Shown: positions 55,349 to 64,000 of the stretch, piece by piece
Numbering within the stretch: position 1 is the stretch's first letter
How the letters are laid out: each line of letters starts with the position of its first letter
From: Flavobacterium sp. GT3R68
GTDB lineage: Bacteria > Bacteroidota > Bacteroidia > Flavobacteriales > Flavobacteriaceae
NCBI RefSeq assembly: GCF_007109225.1
Contig: NZ_VJZK01000003.1
Location: 248,001 to 312,000 of the forward strand
Reading direction: 5' to 3'
Length of the DNA: 64,000 nucleotides
The notes under the pieces: generated by a model
Told to the model about the DNA's origin: nothing
Seen by the model: the letters and a program-made list of their open reading frames with translations, nothing else
The model's database searches: none
Program-made: the position numbers and the translations under genes

Positions 55349-57673
55349 TTACGAAACGATGTCCAGTTTGGCAAATCGCAATAATAATTTTTTAATTCCG
55401 CCTACTTCAAATTTTATTTCAGCTTTCCTGTCAGCTCCTGCCCCTTCCAGATTTACCACTTCCCCTTTTCCGAAACGTTCGTGCATTACGATATTCCCAA
55501 CAGTTAATTTATTGTCAAACAGATTGGCCGCTCCTGAAGGTGCATTTGAGGTCATTGGTTTTAGCTTACGAACTGTTGCGGTTGGTTCTTCACCATATTT
55601 TTTAGGTGGGGTTCCGGTCGTCGGTTTCGCCAGTCGCAATCTGGATTTATCAATATCGCCAAAAATATCGCTGTCAATCATCGGTTTGAAACGGTAATTG
55701 TTTTCTGCCGGCGTGAGGTATTCTAAAAATTGTCCTTCGATTTCTTCAATAAAACGCGAAGGTTCACTATCAGTTAATTTTCCCCAACGATAACGCGATT
55801 GCGCATACGTTAAATAGGCCTGTTTTTCAGCACGGGTCAACGCCACATAAAACAGACGACGCTCCTCTTCCAGTTCGCTTCTGGTACTCATACTCATCGC
55901 GCTTGGGAAAAGGTCTTCTTCCATTCCAACGACAAAAACGTGAGGGAATTCCAGTCCTTTGGCCAAATGGATCGTCATCAACGCCACACGATCTTCATCA
56001 GTAGTATCTTTATCCAAATCAGTTGCCAACGCGACATCTTCCATGAATTCTGATAAGGCACCACGGGCTCCGTCCACTTCTTTCTGACCTTCGGTAAAAT
56101 CCTTGATTCCGTTCAGTAACTCCTCAATATTTTGAATCTTAGCCATTCCTTCCGGTGTGGCATCTTTTTTTAATTCCTGAACCAAACCGGTTTTTTTCGC
56201 CACATGATCGGTGATGTAAAAAGCATCCTGGTTTTGATTAATGACCTGAAAACTCTGGATCATCGTTACAAAATCCTGTAGTTTTTGCTTGGTACCCGAA
56301 TTCAGTTTCAAATCAATCCGATCAATATTCTGCATCACCTCAAAAATGGAACGCTTGTAATGATTGGCGGCAATCGTTAATTTTTCAACTGTAGTATCAC
56401 CAATTCCCCGCGCCGGATAATTGATTACCCGAACTAATGCTTCCTCATCTTTTGGATTGATCACCAATCTTAGGTAACAAAGCACATCTTTGATTTCTTT
56501 TCTTTGGTAAAAAGACAAACCACCATAAATCCGGTACGGAATATCTCTTTTTCGCAACGCATCTTCCATCGCACGGGATTGGGCATTGGTACGATATAAA
56601 ATGGCAAAATCACCATTCATCATCTGGTTTTGCATTTTCTGTTCCCAAATCGTTCCAGCAACAAAACGGCCTTCCTCGGCATCAGTCAAACTGCGGTGCA
56701 CTTTTATTTTTGGGCCGTCATCATTGGCAGTCCAGACAATTTTATCCAGTTTGGTTTTATTTTTATCGATGATGGAATTCGCAGCTTCTACAATATTTTT
56801 AGTGGAACGATAATTCTGTTCCAGACGAAATGTTTTTACCCCCTCATAATCTTTCTGGAAATTCAGGATATTATTGATGTTGGCTCCGCGGAAGGCATAA
56901 ATACTCTGTGCATCATCCCCCACCACACAAATATTCTGAAAACGATCCGACAACGCACGCACAATCAAATATTGCGAATGGTTCGTATCCTGGTACTCAT
57001 CCACCAGAATATAACGGAAACGGTCCTGGTATTTTGCCAATACTTCCGGAAAGCGTGTCAAAAGTTCGTTAGTTTTCAATAATAAATCATCAAAATCCAT
57101 TGCGCCCGACTTAAAGCAGCGGTCGACATAATTCTGATAAATTTCGCCCATACGAGGCTTTTTAGACATCGCATCGGCTTCCTGCAATTCGGGATTGTTC
57201 ATATACGCTTTTACCGTAATCAGGCTGTTTTTATAGGAGGAAATCCGGCTTAAAACCTGTTTCGGTTTATAGATATCCCTGTCTAATTGCATTTCTTTGA
57301 TAATCCCCGAAATGGCACGTAAACTGTCCTGAGTATCATAAATCGTAAAGTTCGATGGATATCCCAGTTTATCCGCCTCAGAACGCAGGATTCTGGCGAA
57401 AACAGAGTGAAATGTTCCCATCCAAAGATTTTTAGCTTCACTGTTTCCGACAATATCAGAAATACGCTTTTTCATCTCGCGGGCCGCCTTGTTGGTAAAA
57501 GTCAGTGATAATATGTTGAATGCATCGACCCCCAAACTCATCAGATAGGCAATCCTGATGGTCAGCACACGGGTTTTACCAGAACCGGCTCCCGCAATGA
57601 TAATCATTGGTCCGTCTTTTTGGAGAACGGGTTCACGCTGGGCTTCGTTAAGTTGGTTGATGTATTTCTGCAT
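55349..57673 (-). CDS. UvrD/PcrA-type superfamily 1 DNA helicase
   Basis: The 774-residue SF1A helicase begins QKYINQLNEAQREPVLQKDG and has the Walker A motif AGAGSGKTRVLTIRI, LSLTFTNKAAREMKKRI, LVDEYQDTNHSQY, GDDAQSIYAFRGA, LEQNYRSTKNIV, VALMTIHLAKGLEFPHVFVV and LFYVALTRAEKQAYL. It acts in nucleotide-excision or mismatch repair and replication restart. A C-terminal Tudor-like domain (KFEVGGIKKLLLRFAKLDIV) is typical of PcrA/UvrD in Bacteroidota. The Sua5 start lies 25 bp downstream of its stop, so a shared transcript is likely. Confidence 0.96.
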   Translation of the reverse strand: MQKYINQLNEAQREPVLQKDGPMIIIAGAGSGKTRVLTIRIAYLMSLGVDAFNILSLTFTNKAAREMKKRISDIVGNSEAKNLWMGTFHSVFARILRSEADKLGYPSNFTIYDTQDSLRAISGIIKEMQLDRDIYKPKQVLSRISSYKNSLITVKAYMNNPELQEADAMSKKPRMGEIYQNYVDRCFKSGAMDFDDLLLKTNELLTRFPEVLAKYQDRFRYILVDEYQDTNHSQYLIVRALSDRFQNICVVGDDAQSIYAFRGANINNILNFQKDYEGVKTFRLEQNYRSTKNIVEAANSIIDKNKTKLDKIVWTANDDGPKIKVHRSLTDAEEGRFVAGTIWEQKMQNQMMNGDFAILYRTNAQSRAMEDALRKRDIPYRIYGGLSFYQRKEIKDVLCYLRLVINPKDEEALVRVINYPARGIGDTTVEKLTIAANHYKRSIFEVMQNIDRIDLKLNSGTKQKLQDFVTMIQSFQVINQNQDAFYITDHVAKKTGLVQELKKDATPEGMAKIQNIEELLNGIKDFTEGQKEVDGARGALSEFMEDVALATDLDKDTTDEDRVALMTIHLAKGLEFPHVFVVGMEEDLFPSAMSMSTRSELEEERRLFYVALTRAEKQAYLTYAQSRYRWGKLTDSEPSRFIEEIEGQFLEYLTPAENNYRFKPMIDSDIFGDIDKSRLRLAKPTTGTPPKKYGEEPTATVRKLKPMTSNAPSGAANLFDNKLTVGNIVMHERFGKGEVVNLEGAGADRKAEIKFEVGGIKKLLLRFAKLDIVS

Positions 57674-57788
57674 TTCTATTTTTCAATTTTATCATGCAAA
57701 AATAGCAATTTAGACTGAGGAATTTGTTAAGGAAAACCAACTATTGGACATTTGGTTTCACTATTTACGGGAAAGAAAAAATCTGAAT

Positions 57789-58559
57789 TTATTTTCCCAC
57801 AAAAACATCATATCCAAAACGGATTAATGTCGCAATAACCACCAACAGGAAGAAAATCCGAATAAACTTATTCCCACGATTGATGGCTAATTTTGCGCCA
57901 ATAAATCCTCCGATCGCATTACAAACAGCCATTGGTATCGCAATCATCCAGATAATTTTGCCTTTGATGATAAACAAACAGATGGATCCAAAATTAGTCG
58001 CCAGATTGACCATTTTTGCATTGGCGGAAGCCTGAAGAAAATCAAAACCAAGCAAGGTTATAAAAGCCAAAACTAAAAAACTTCCGGTTCCGGGTCCGAT
58101 GAAGCCATCGTAAAATCCTATAAAGAAACTAATCAAAACAGCATACAAAATCTGCTGTCTGGAGGAATGCGATTTATCAGCGTGCTGCCCGAAATTTTTC
58201 TTGGCATAAGTATAAATTACCAAAAGTGAAAGTACCACCAATAGTAAAGGTTTCATAAAATCATTACTCACATACGTCAGCAATGTTGAACCTGCAAAAG
58301 CGGAAGGCGCCGCCAAAGTCATCATAATTGCCAGTAATTTCCAATTCATTTCAACTTTCTTCAAATATTGAAAAGCGGCAAAAAAAGTTCCGCTGAATGA
58401 TGGAATTTTCAAGGTTCCAATGATAGTGGCGACAGGCAGATTGGGAAGTAAAATCAATCCCATTGGAGTCTGGATTAAACCGCCACCACCGACAATTGCA
58501 TCCACAAAACCTGCTGCAAAAGCGGCTATACAGAGTAAAATCATAAATGATGTTTCCAT
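57789..58559 (-). CDS. TSUP-family membrane transporter (TauE/SafE type)
   Basis: The 256-residue protein has about eight predicted membrane helices and the family start LLCIAAFAAGFVDAIVGGGG with a second half repeat SFFIGFYDGFIGPGTGSFLV. The duplicated G-x-x-D motif marks the TSUP superfamily (sulfite exporter or related small-anion transporters). The substrate is unknown. It lies alone on the minus strand. Confidence 0.93.
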   Translation of the reverse strand: METSFMILLCIAAFAAGFVDAIVGGGGLIQTPMGLILLPNLPVATIIGTLKIPSFSGTFFAAFQYLKKVEMNWKLLAIMMTLAAPSAFAGSTLLTYVSNDFMKPLLLVVLSLLVIYTYAKKNFGQHADKSHSSRQQILYAVLISFFIGFYDGFIGPGTGSFLVLAFITLLGFDFLQASANAKMVNLATNFGSICLFIIKGKIIWMIAIPMAVCNAIGGFIGAKLAINRGNKFIRIFFLLVVIATLIRFGYDVFVGK

Positions 58560-58664
58560 TTTTTAAAATTTTATCAAATGTACAGTTTAAGTTTATTGGT
58601 TTATTCGTTAATTTGTTTTCGAAAATATAATATCCTAAATCTTATAATTTTTAAATAAACCAAC

Positions 58665-59186
58665 ATGGATACCACAAAAATCATAGAGTTATTAAGTTAT
58701 ACTTTACCGGCTATCATCACAGGTGCGGTTGCTTACTATTTCTTTAACCTGCACACAAAAAATGAAGAAGGCAGACGTCGTTATTTACTGAACAAGGAAG
58801 CACAGAAAAATGCCCTGCCAATCCGCCTTCAGGCTTATGAGAGAATGGCGTTGTATATGGAACGCATCAATCCTGCCAAGTTATTGATCCGAATCAAGCC
58901 ATTCTCTGAAGATAAAAATGATTATGAGACTTTTGTCATTGAACAAATCGAGCAGGAATTTGAACATAACCTGACGCAGCAAATATACATGAGTGATGAC
59001 TGCTGGACCATTATTGTGACCGCAAAAAATGCGACGATCCAAATGATCCGAAAAACCAATATGAGTAACCGCGTGGACAGTGCCAATAAATTACGCGAGG
59101 TGATTTTAGGGGATTTAATGGACAAACAATCACCGAGTAATGCTGCTTTGGAATATATTAAAAACGAGGTTGGGCAGCTTTGGTAA
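58665..59186 (+). CDS. Membrane-anchored DUF7935-like protein
   Basis: The 173-residue product has an N-terminal membrane helix (about 8-26, LLSYTLPAIITGAVAYYFF). A cytoplasmic helical domain follows with the conserved QKNALPIRLQAYERMALYME and EIEQEFEHNL-like ligand of QIEQEFEHNLTQQIYMS, and a C terminus ALEYIKNEVGQLW. This pattern is shared by a DUF7935 family in Flavobacteriaceae; its function is unknown. Monocistronic, followed by a strong terminator. Confidence 0.8.
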   Translation: MDTTKIIELLSYTLPAIITGAVAYYFFNLHTKNEEGRRRYLLNKEAQKNALPIRLQAYERMALYMERINPAKLLIRIKPFSEDKNDYETFVIEQIEQEFEHNLTQQIYMSDDCWTIIVTAKNATIQMIRKTNMSNRVDSANKLREVILGDLMDKQSPSNAALEYIKNEVGQLW

Positions 59187-59205
59187 ATTGTTGATTTTAT
59201 ATAAA

Positions 59206-59239
59206 AAGAAAACCCTTCTCGATTGAGAAGGGTTTTCTT
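59206..59239. terminator. Bidirectional terminator
   Basis: Perfect 15-bp stem AAGAAAACCCTTCTC/GAGAAGGGTTTTCTT with the loop GATT, between two convergent genes. Confidence 0.92.
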
Positions 59240-59262
59240 TTTTATAATTTATTTGATTTCTA

Positions 59263-60996
59263 TTAATTATCCCTTATTACATGTGCAAGACCAGAAATAG
59301 TATGGGTAGTAGTGTTATCGTCTGTATACGTCCCATAAAAAGTTATATCAACATATTCACCAACTGCACCAAAATTACTCAAATTGAAGGTCATTGTATT
59401 GGTGGTAGTTGAACCAATGTGTCCCCCAACATCCAAACCATCAAGCGAAAATTCAGCTGTCGTGTATATTCCAGGAACATTGGTAGTTCCCCATATATGT
59501 ATTCCGCCTTGGGAAGGGGCAAATCCACTTACTAATAGTGGACTATTGCTTATGTCAGTAGCAGCATACACCTGGGAACTTAAGATATACTTTACCGGCT
59601 GACTATCTATTTTATACGAAACCATTTCCGTAACAGTATTGCAGGCAATTAAATTACCAACATGAGTAACCGGGGCCGTGAAATTATAGGCAATTGGATC
59701 TGTTGTTTGTAAATTATCAAAATCGAATCCTTTCAGTCTAAAATTAGTATCGGGGTTGCAGAACGAAGTATGAAAATTAAAACTGCCATTCGTTACCGGA
59801 GCAAAACTATCTGAAATTCCATTTCTACTCATCATTACATATCCATTGGTAACAATGGTGTTGTCACATTTTAGCAACGTACCTTCAACTAAGGTAGTTT
59901 GTATTTCATTGGTCAAAACCACGTTCGGTAAAATAGTATTAACAGAAAACGACCCAATTGGTGTTGAGTAAATTACATTGCCACAAAAATCATAAACATG
60001 TAAAGTCAAGCTTTCATTGGCGGGAATTAAACCTGACACCTGTCCGTTTCCATTGGAATACTGAACATATGAATTGACAGCACTTGTTGTTAAACCAACC
60101 CCTACATTAGAAAGCGGATTTCCATTAACATCAACAAATGTAACTGTTAATGTAACTGTTGGAAATTGTACATCACAATTCCACCATGAAAAATGCGAAA
60201 CCGTACCTACATATTTATTACCTTGTTTAACAGCACTTCCCTGTTCTTTCCAATACCCCAGCATTTCATCAAAATGCCATAACGGGATTGTCGCGGGCGC
60301 TGTAGCTAATTGTGTAGGAGTAATTGGCATTTCGATTTGCGCCGTATTCGAAATCTGTAATTTTTGGCCAGCCCCACCTCGTAACTCCACATTCATCATT
60401 CCGTAGGTTTGCAACACCTTGGCTTGACCATCAACGCTTTCGGCAAATAACATGCCCGGCATTTTATCCGCAACATATGGATCAGTTGGGTCTAAATGGT
60501 GCATAATCACATTTACAGTTCCAGAATAGGCAACTCCGGTTTCGGTTTTGAAATTCCCGTCAAAAATTACTTTAGTTCCGTTGGATAAAACCGCTTCTTC
60601 CGAAACACCTGAATGCACTTGTGCAACAACAGAACCGGAAAGTAACATGATTTTCACTCTGTTGGTGCCACTAGTAGGAACCACTGCTCTTGAACCATCA
60701 ATGAAACCACTCTTTTTTGCTGTGATGTAAGCAAATTTCTCATAAACATTGGCATCATTGATAATAAAAACTCCATTCACATCCGTTTGTACTGTCGAAG
60801 TTCCAATTTTAATCGCCACATTTTGAATCGGATTATTGTCTTCATCGACAACCTGACCCAAAAAGTCTTTGGAAGTTGTATTCCCGAAGTTTTCAGCGAA
60901 AGTGTCATTGGAATTAGAATCATTGTCTGAAGGATCACAACTGACAAAAAATGTAGTAGTTGCCAACAAAAGAAAAAGAAATTTGAACTTAGTCAT
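59263..60996 (-). CDS. Large lipoprotein with carboxypeptidase-regulatory-like domain
   Basis: Starting at the ATG at 60996 the protein has 577 residues; a longer frame upstream adds a segment unlike a signal peptide. The signal peptide ends in lipobox FVSC. After an Asn/Ser/Asp-rich stretch comes a carboxypeptidase-D-regulatory-like domain (about 45-120) with DFLGQVVDEDNNPIQNVAIK and TDVNGVFIIND. A predicted beta-rich region follows (VLQTYGMMNVELRGGAGQKL, PLWHFDEMLGYWKEQGSAVK), then further Ig-like and TonB-regulatory-like repeats. It is probably surface exposed; function unknown. It is the gene downstream of the M1 aminopeptidase. Confidence 0.85.
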   Translation of the reverse strand: MTKFKFLFLLLATTTFFVSCDPSDNDSNSNDTFAENFGNTTSKDFLGQVVDEDNNPIQNVAIKIGTSTVQTDVNGVFIINDANVYEKFAYITAKKSGFIDGSRAVVPTSGTNRVKIMLLSGSVVAQVHSGVSEEAVLSNGTKVIFDGNFKTETGVAYSGTVNVIMHHLDPTDPYVADKMPGMLFAESVDGQAKVLQTYGMMNVELRGGAGQKLQISNTAQIEMPITPTQLATAPATIPLWHFDEMLGYWKEQGSAVKQGNKYVGTVSHFSWWNCDVQFPTVTLTVTFVDVNGNPLSNVGVGLTTSAVNSYVQYSNGNGQVSGLIPANESLTLHVYDFCGNVIYSTPIGSFSVNTILPNVVLTNEIQTTLVEGTLLKCDNTIVTNGYVMMSRNGISDSFAPVTNGSFNFHTSFCNPDTNFRLKGFDFDNLQTTDPIAYNFTAPVTHVGNLIACNTVTEMVSYKIDSQPVKYILSSQVYAATDISNSPLLVSGFAPSQGGIHIWGTTNVPGIYTTAEFSLDGLDVGGHIGSTTTNTMTFNLSNFGAVGEYVDITFYGTYTDDNTTTHTISGLAHVIRDN

Positions 60997-61069
60997 AAGG
61001 GCTTTGGTTATTGATGGATATATTACAGAGATACTTTTAAAGTAAATAGGTTGCGTACAATTTAACAAA

Positions 61070-63148
61070 TTATTTCTCACTTAAAATCTTCTGGAGTACA
61101 TTAGTCTCATTTACAGGAAGTTTAGGGAGAAGTTCCTCAAAATAGGTTCTGTGATTTCTATTTTTTAAAAGAAGACGGATTTTTTCACGGGCAAATTTAT
61201 TAAACTGCCATCTGTGACTTGTTGCTGCATTGGCTAAATAAGGCAATACATTTTTATCGTTTTTATTGACAAACAATAAGTTTTCCATGGCATTCTGTCG
61301 AATCGAACTTTCGAACTTTGGTGAACAATAATCCAATAATTCATCATAGAATTTTGCTTTGTTTTGGGTTTCATAGTCTTTTGTCCCAAGAGCCAAGGTT
61401 AGCCATAGAATTCGCAGGTTTTTATCATTGAATCCAATCCAGGTTTTTGATTTATTGAGCAATTCTTTCTGTTCTTCCGGAAATTGGGACCAATAGACAT
61501 TCAGCGCGATTTCCTGAGTGATGTATGATTTATCGTTAAGAAAATTATAATAATCTTTCTTAAAGGGCAAAGGTATTTTAGGCATCGTTTTAACAATCGC
61601 CTGACGCACTTGTATATTGTTCGTTTGCATCGCCAGTCGTAACAAACTTTCTTTTTCTTCAAAGGGAACATTTTCTAATTGCAGGACAACGGCTTCTTTT
61701 ACCGGAAAATAAACATCCGCTTGTAATGCTTTCTCAAAAATTATTTTCTTTTCCTTAAATGGTTTTGCACGAAGTTCCTGGATTGCAAACAAAGCTTTTA
61801 TGTTTTTATTTTTTAAAAGTAACTCATTCGCTTTATGAGTATTAAAACCATTATCCTGAAGCCATTCTTTAGTAAACGTATTCAAATCATATTTTGATAA
61901 TTTCTTGACTTCTATTAAAAAATCATCCGTATTGACGGTTTGAAAAGCGTATTTTTTTAAGTAACTCTTAACGGCTTTCTTAAAAATTTTCTCTCCGACA
62001 CCCTCCCGCAAAACATGCAGTGCCCATGCCCCTTTTTGATAAAATGTCAGTGAACTTGCCTTTTCATTCAGAAGCGGAATGGTATCGTGGACTGCCGCTT
62101 CCTTAAGTTGAAGTGAAGTCTGGTATAATTTATAATAAAAGTAATCTTCTCCAAATACTTTTTTCTCTGCCAATAAAGCATAATAGGTCGCAAAACCTTC
62201 CTGGAGCCAATGATGCTTACTGGTTTCAGCGGTAACCATGTCTCCAAACCATTGATGGGCCAATTCGTGAGCATTGACATTGACGTAATTTTTATCATTG
62301 AATCCAATCTCATCAACAACAAAATCCCTTGAAAAAACGGTAGCCGACGTATTTTCCATTCCGGCATATAAAAAATCCCGAACCGGAATCTGTTTATAGA
62401 CTTCCCACGGATACTTTACTCCTATTTCTTTTTCGAAAAAATCAAAAATGGTTTTGCTGTAACGGTAAGTAGCTTCCTGCTTGGCAGTATCTTCCTGTTC
62501 GATATACAAATGCAAAGGTGTATCCGATTTTGCTGTCAGTTTTGTTTCCTGGAATTGACCAATGGCAAGCATCAACAGATAACTGCTCATCGGTTTTTTC
62601 ATTCGGTATTGCCAAAGAATTTCATTTCCAGTGTCAATCTTTTTATCTAAAACCCCATTCGAAATCACCTGATACCTTTTATCGAACGCAACGTTAAGAT
62701 TAAAAATCACTTTTTCATTGACATCATCAAAACTTGGGAACCAATGACTGGTATATTTTCCCTGTCCCTGTGTCCAGATTTGAAGATTGTCCAAATTTTC
62801 AGATCCAATGAAATACATGGTTTGTTTGGGATTAGCCTCATAGTCAAATGTCAGGGTATTTTTTCCTTTGGCAAACCCTTCAAAAAGCTGTAACTGCCTA
62901 CCGGAATTCTTAAACTGAACCAGTTTGTTATTAATCATCAGATCCGAAAAAGTCATCTGTTGGGCATCAATTTTTATGGTATCTATTGCGGACAACAGTT
63001 CAAAATCATAAACCACTTTTCCTTTAACTTTTCTAGCATTCGCATCAATTGATAATTGAGCTGTCGCATTTTTAAAGTCAACTTTTTCAAGCTGTTGCGA
63101 AAAAGCAATGGTCGAAATAAACAAGAAAATAAGCGAAAATGATTTCAT
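61070..63148 (-). CDS. M1-family aminopeptidase, exported
   Basis: Starting at the ATG at 63148 (KSFSLIFLFISTIAFSQ) the protein has 692 residues with a signal peptide and Gln at the mature end. It has the N-terminal beta domain, the exopeptidase signature GMENTSATVF and the zinc motif NAHELAHQWFGDM (His294, His298) with the third ligand Glu in LQEGFATYYALL. A helical C-terminal domain (about 410-690) follows. It removes N-terminal residues from peptides in the periplasm. It may share a transcript with the downstream lipoprotein gene, 73 bp away. Confidence 0.95.
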   Translation of the reverse strand: MKSFSLIFLFISTIAFSQQLEKVDFKNATAQLSIDANARKVKGKVVYDFELLSAIDTIKIDAQQMTFSDLMINNKLVQFKNSGRQLQLFEGFAKGKNTLTFDYEANPKQTMYFIGSENLDNLQIWTQGQGKYTSHWFPSFDDVNEKVIFNLNVAFDKRYQVISNGVLDKKIDTGNEILWQYRMKKPMSSYLLMLAIGQFQETKLTAKSDTPLHLYIEQEDTAKQEATYRYSKTIFDFFEKEIGVKYPWEVYKQIPVRDFLYAGMENTSATVFSRDFVVDEIGFNDKNYVNVNAHELAHQWFGDMVTAETSKHHWLQEGFATYYALLAEKKVFGEDYFYYKLYQTSLQLKEAAVHDTIPLLNEKASSLTFYQKGAWALHVLREGVGEKIFKKAVKSYLKKYAFQTVNTDDFLIEVKKLSKYDLNTFTKEWLQDNGFNTHKANELLLKNKNIKALFAIQELRAKPFKEKKIIFEKALQADVYFPVKEAVVLQLENVPFEEKESLLRLAMQTNNIQVRQAIVKTMPKIPLPFKKDYYNFLNDKSYITQEIALNVYWSQFPEEQKELLNKSKTWIGFNDKNLRILWLTLALGTKDYETQNKAKFYDELLDYCSPKFESSIRQNAMENLLFVNKNDKNVLPYLANAATSHRWQFNKFAREKIRLLLKNRNHRTYFEELLPKLPVNETNVLQKILSEK

Positions 63149-63166
63149 TTTTAAAATATCAGAAGC

Positions 63167-63174
63167 CAAAGTTA
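63167..63174 (-). promoter_or_regulatory. Possible -7 element of the M1 aminopeptidase gene (TAACTTTG)
   Basis: On the minus strand TAACTTTG fits TAnnTTTG about 19 bp before the ATG at 63148. A TTG lies 16 bp upstream of it, slightly closer than the usual 19. Confidence 0.5.
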
Positions 63175-63234
63175 CGAAAGCAGCTCATAACAATTCTGAC
63201 CAATTTTGTAAGTTTACTACCAAATAAAGAAATT

Positions 63235-63969
63235 GTGAAAAAGAAAGCCCTTTTTAATTGGAGCAGCGGTAAGGATTCAGCCTTAGCCTTATATAAAGTT
63301 TTACAGAATAGTGAGTTCGAAATTACCTGTCTTTTAACAAGCATCAACCAACATTTTCAACGTATTTCGATGCATGGCGTACGCGTGGAATTATTGGAAC
63401 AACAGGCAAAAAGCATTGGTATTCCGTTACTGAAAATGGAAATTCCCGAAATGCCCACAATGGAAGTCTATGAAAATGTAATGCAGGAAACTTTGGGAAA
63501 ATTAAAAAGTGAAGGAGTTACCCATTCCATTTTTGGTGATATTTTTTTAGAAGACTTAAGAAAATACCGGGAGGATAAATTGGCCGAAATGCAACTGAAA
63601 GCAGTTTTTCCCTTATGGAAAATTCCAACCCATGAACTTATAAAGGAGTTTATTGGTTTAGGATTTAAAACCATTGTAGTTTGCGTAAACGAAAGCTTTT
63701 TGGACAAAAGTTTTGTGGGCCGGATAATCGATCAGGATTTTATCAATGATCTACCGGACAATGTAGATGTTTGTGGAGAAAATGGTGAGTTTCATACCTT
63801 TACCTTTGATGGCCCTATTTTCTCAAAACCGATTGCATTTGAAATTGGGGAAATTGTCCATAAATCATACGAAAAACCAAAAGAAGATACTTCCCAAACC
63901 ATTTGCGATTCGGATACTGCTGAAACTATTGATTATGGATTTTGGTATTGTGATTTGATTGCGAAGTAA
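63235..63969 (+). CDS. Dph6-like ATP pyrophosphatase (adenine-nucleotide alpha-hydrolase fold)
   Basis: The best start is GTG at 63235 (KKKALFNWSSGKDSALALY, about 244 residues); the ATG at 63139 would overlap the divergent M1 gene's start and adds an unrelated leader. The PP-loop motif WSSGKDSALALY binds ATP, followed by LLTSINQHFQRISMHGVR, GDIFLEDLRKYRE and a C-terminal CGENGEFHTFTFDGP. The family is called diphthine-ammonia ligase after its eukaryotic member, but bacteria lack diphthamide, so the real substrate here is unknown. Confidence 0.9.
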   Translation: MKKKALFNWSSGKDSALALYKVLQNSEFEITCLLTSINQHFQRISMHGVRVELLEQQAKSIGIPLLKMEIPEMPTMEVYENVMQETLGKLKSEGVTHSIFGDIFLEDLRKYREDKLAEMQLKAVFPLWKIPTHELIKEFIGLGFKTIVVCVNESFLDKSFVGRIIDQDFINDLPDNVDVCGENGEFHTFTFDGPIFSKPIAFEIGEIVHKSYEKPKEDTSQTICDSDTAETIDYGFWYCDLIAK

Positions 63970-64000
63970 CTACGCGTTGAGTAATTCCTCAATATTGAAT
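63970..64000 (-). CDS. Possible 3' end of a minus-strand gene (partial)
   Basis: On the minus strand a frame is open from the window end to a TAG at 63972-63970, reading FNIEELLNA, a plausible soluble C terminus convergent with the Dph6-like gene. With only nine codons visible nothing more can be said. Confidence 0.3.
   Translation of the reverse strand, partial: FNIEELLNA

Overview
This is a contiguous stretch of a low-GC Bacteroidota chromosome, almost certainly Flavobacteriaceae and close to Flavobacterium. The signs are: a T9SS C-terminal sorting domain on a secreted phosphatase, a PD40/OmpA protein of the kind that sits next to PorP/SprF proteins, DUF5723 and CAL67264-type proteins, Bacteroidota lipoboxes ending in S-C, many exported proteins with Gln directly after the signal peptide, and a Bacteroidota-type promoter (TTG-N19-TATATTTG) in front of the SRP RNA gene. 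No rRNA, tRNA, CRISPR array, prophage or transposase was recognised. Most of the window is housekeeping sequence.

Layout. 1-6.2 kb: the 3' part of a PD40/OmpA protein, a CAP-domain lipoprotein, then a minus-strand run pyrR-pyrB-STAS-like protein-small membrane protein-rnz-pdxH. 6.3-8.1 kb: a DUF892 protein with a basic tail and a pirin gene broken by a one-base homopolymer deletion. 8.1-19.2 kb: a T9SS-exported metallophosphatase, lipoproteins (one of 58 aa), a YbiT-type ABC-F ATPase, a thioredoxin-fold lipoprotein, a transaldolase/OMP/SDR run and a dipeptide epimerase. 19.2-30.4 kb: SRP RNA, glutaminyl cyclase, dnaK, a palindromic intergenic repeat, sdaA, panB, a small four-helix-bundle gene framed by inverted repeats, an RluA-family synthase, DUF5723 and an aldehyde dehydrogenase. 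30.5-48.4 kb: a 2050-residue hybrid sensor kinase, YpfJ-like protease, corA, hutI and hutG around a coiled-coil gene, a DEAD-box helicase, Hsp20, a TPR hybrid kinase, EttA-like ABC-F and a small membrane protein.

48.8-51.2 kb is the most interesting part. It is a compact RiPP (graspetide, microviridin-type) cluster: a 75-residue precursor with the leader motif PFFANFLE, a double-glycine site and two TMKYPSD cores, then a hairpin terminator, then two ATP-grasp ligase genes overlapping by 4 bp. The cores are Asp-rich at the acceptor positions where classical microviridins often carry Glu, and core 1 has Ala at one acceptor position, so the ring pattern may be unusual. No transporter, protease or acetyltransferase is next to it.

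51.2-64 kb: holA, a stand-alone HsdR-N/PD-(D/E)XK protein coupled to a GT2 glycosyltransferase, an OmpA lipoprotein, Sua5/YrdC, a UvrD-type helicase, a TSUP transporter, a DUF7935-like protein, a large surface lipoprotein, an M1 aminopeptidase and a Dph6-like ATP pyrophosphatase.

Themes that connect genes: the glutaminyl cyclase fits the eight signal-peptidase-I substrates in the window that begin with Gln; hutI and hutG belong to histidine degradation; pyrR and pyrB to pyrimidine synthesis. Functional calls rest on motif recognition only, as no database search was possible.
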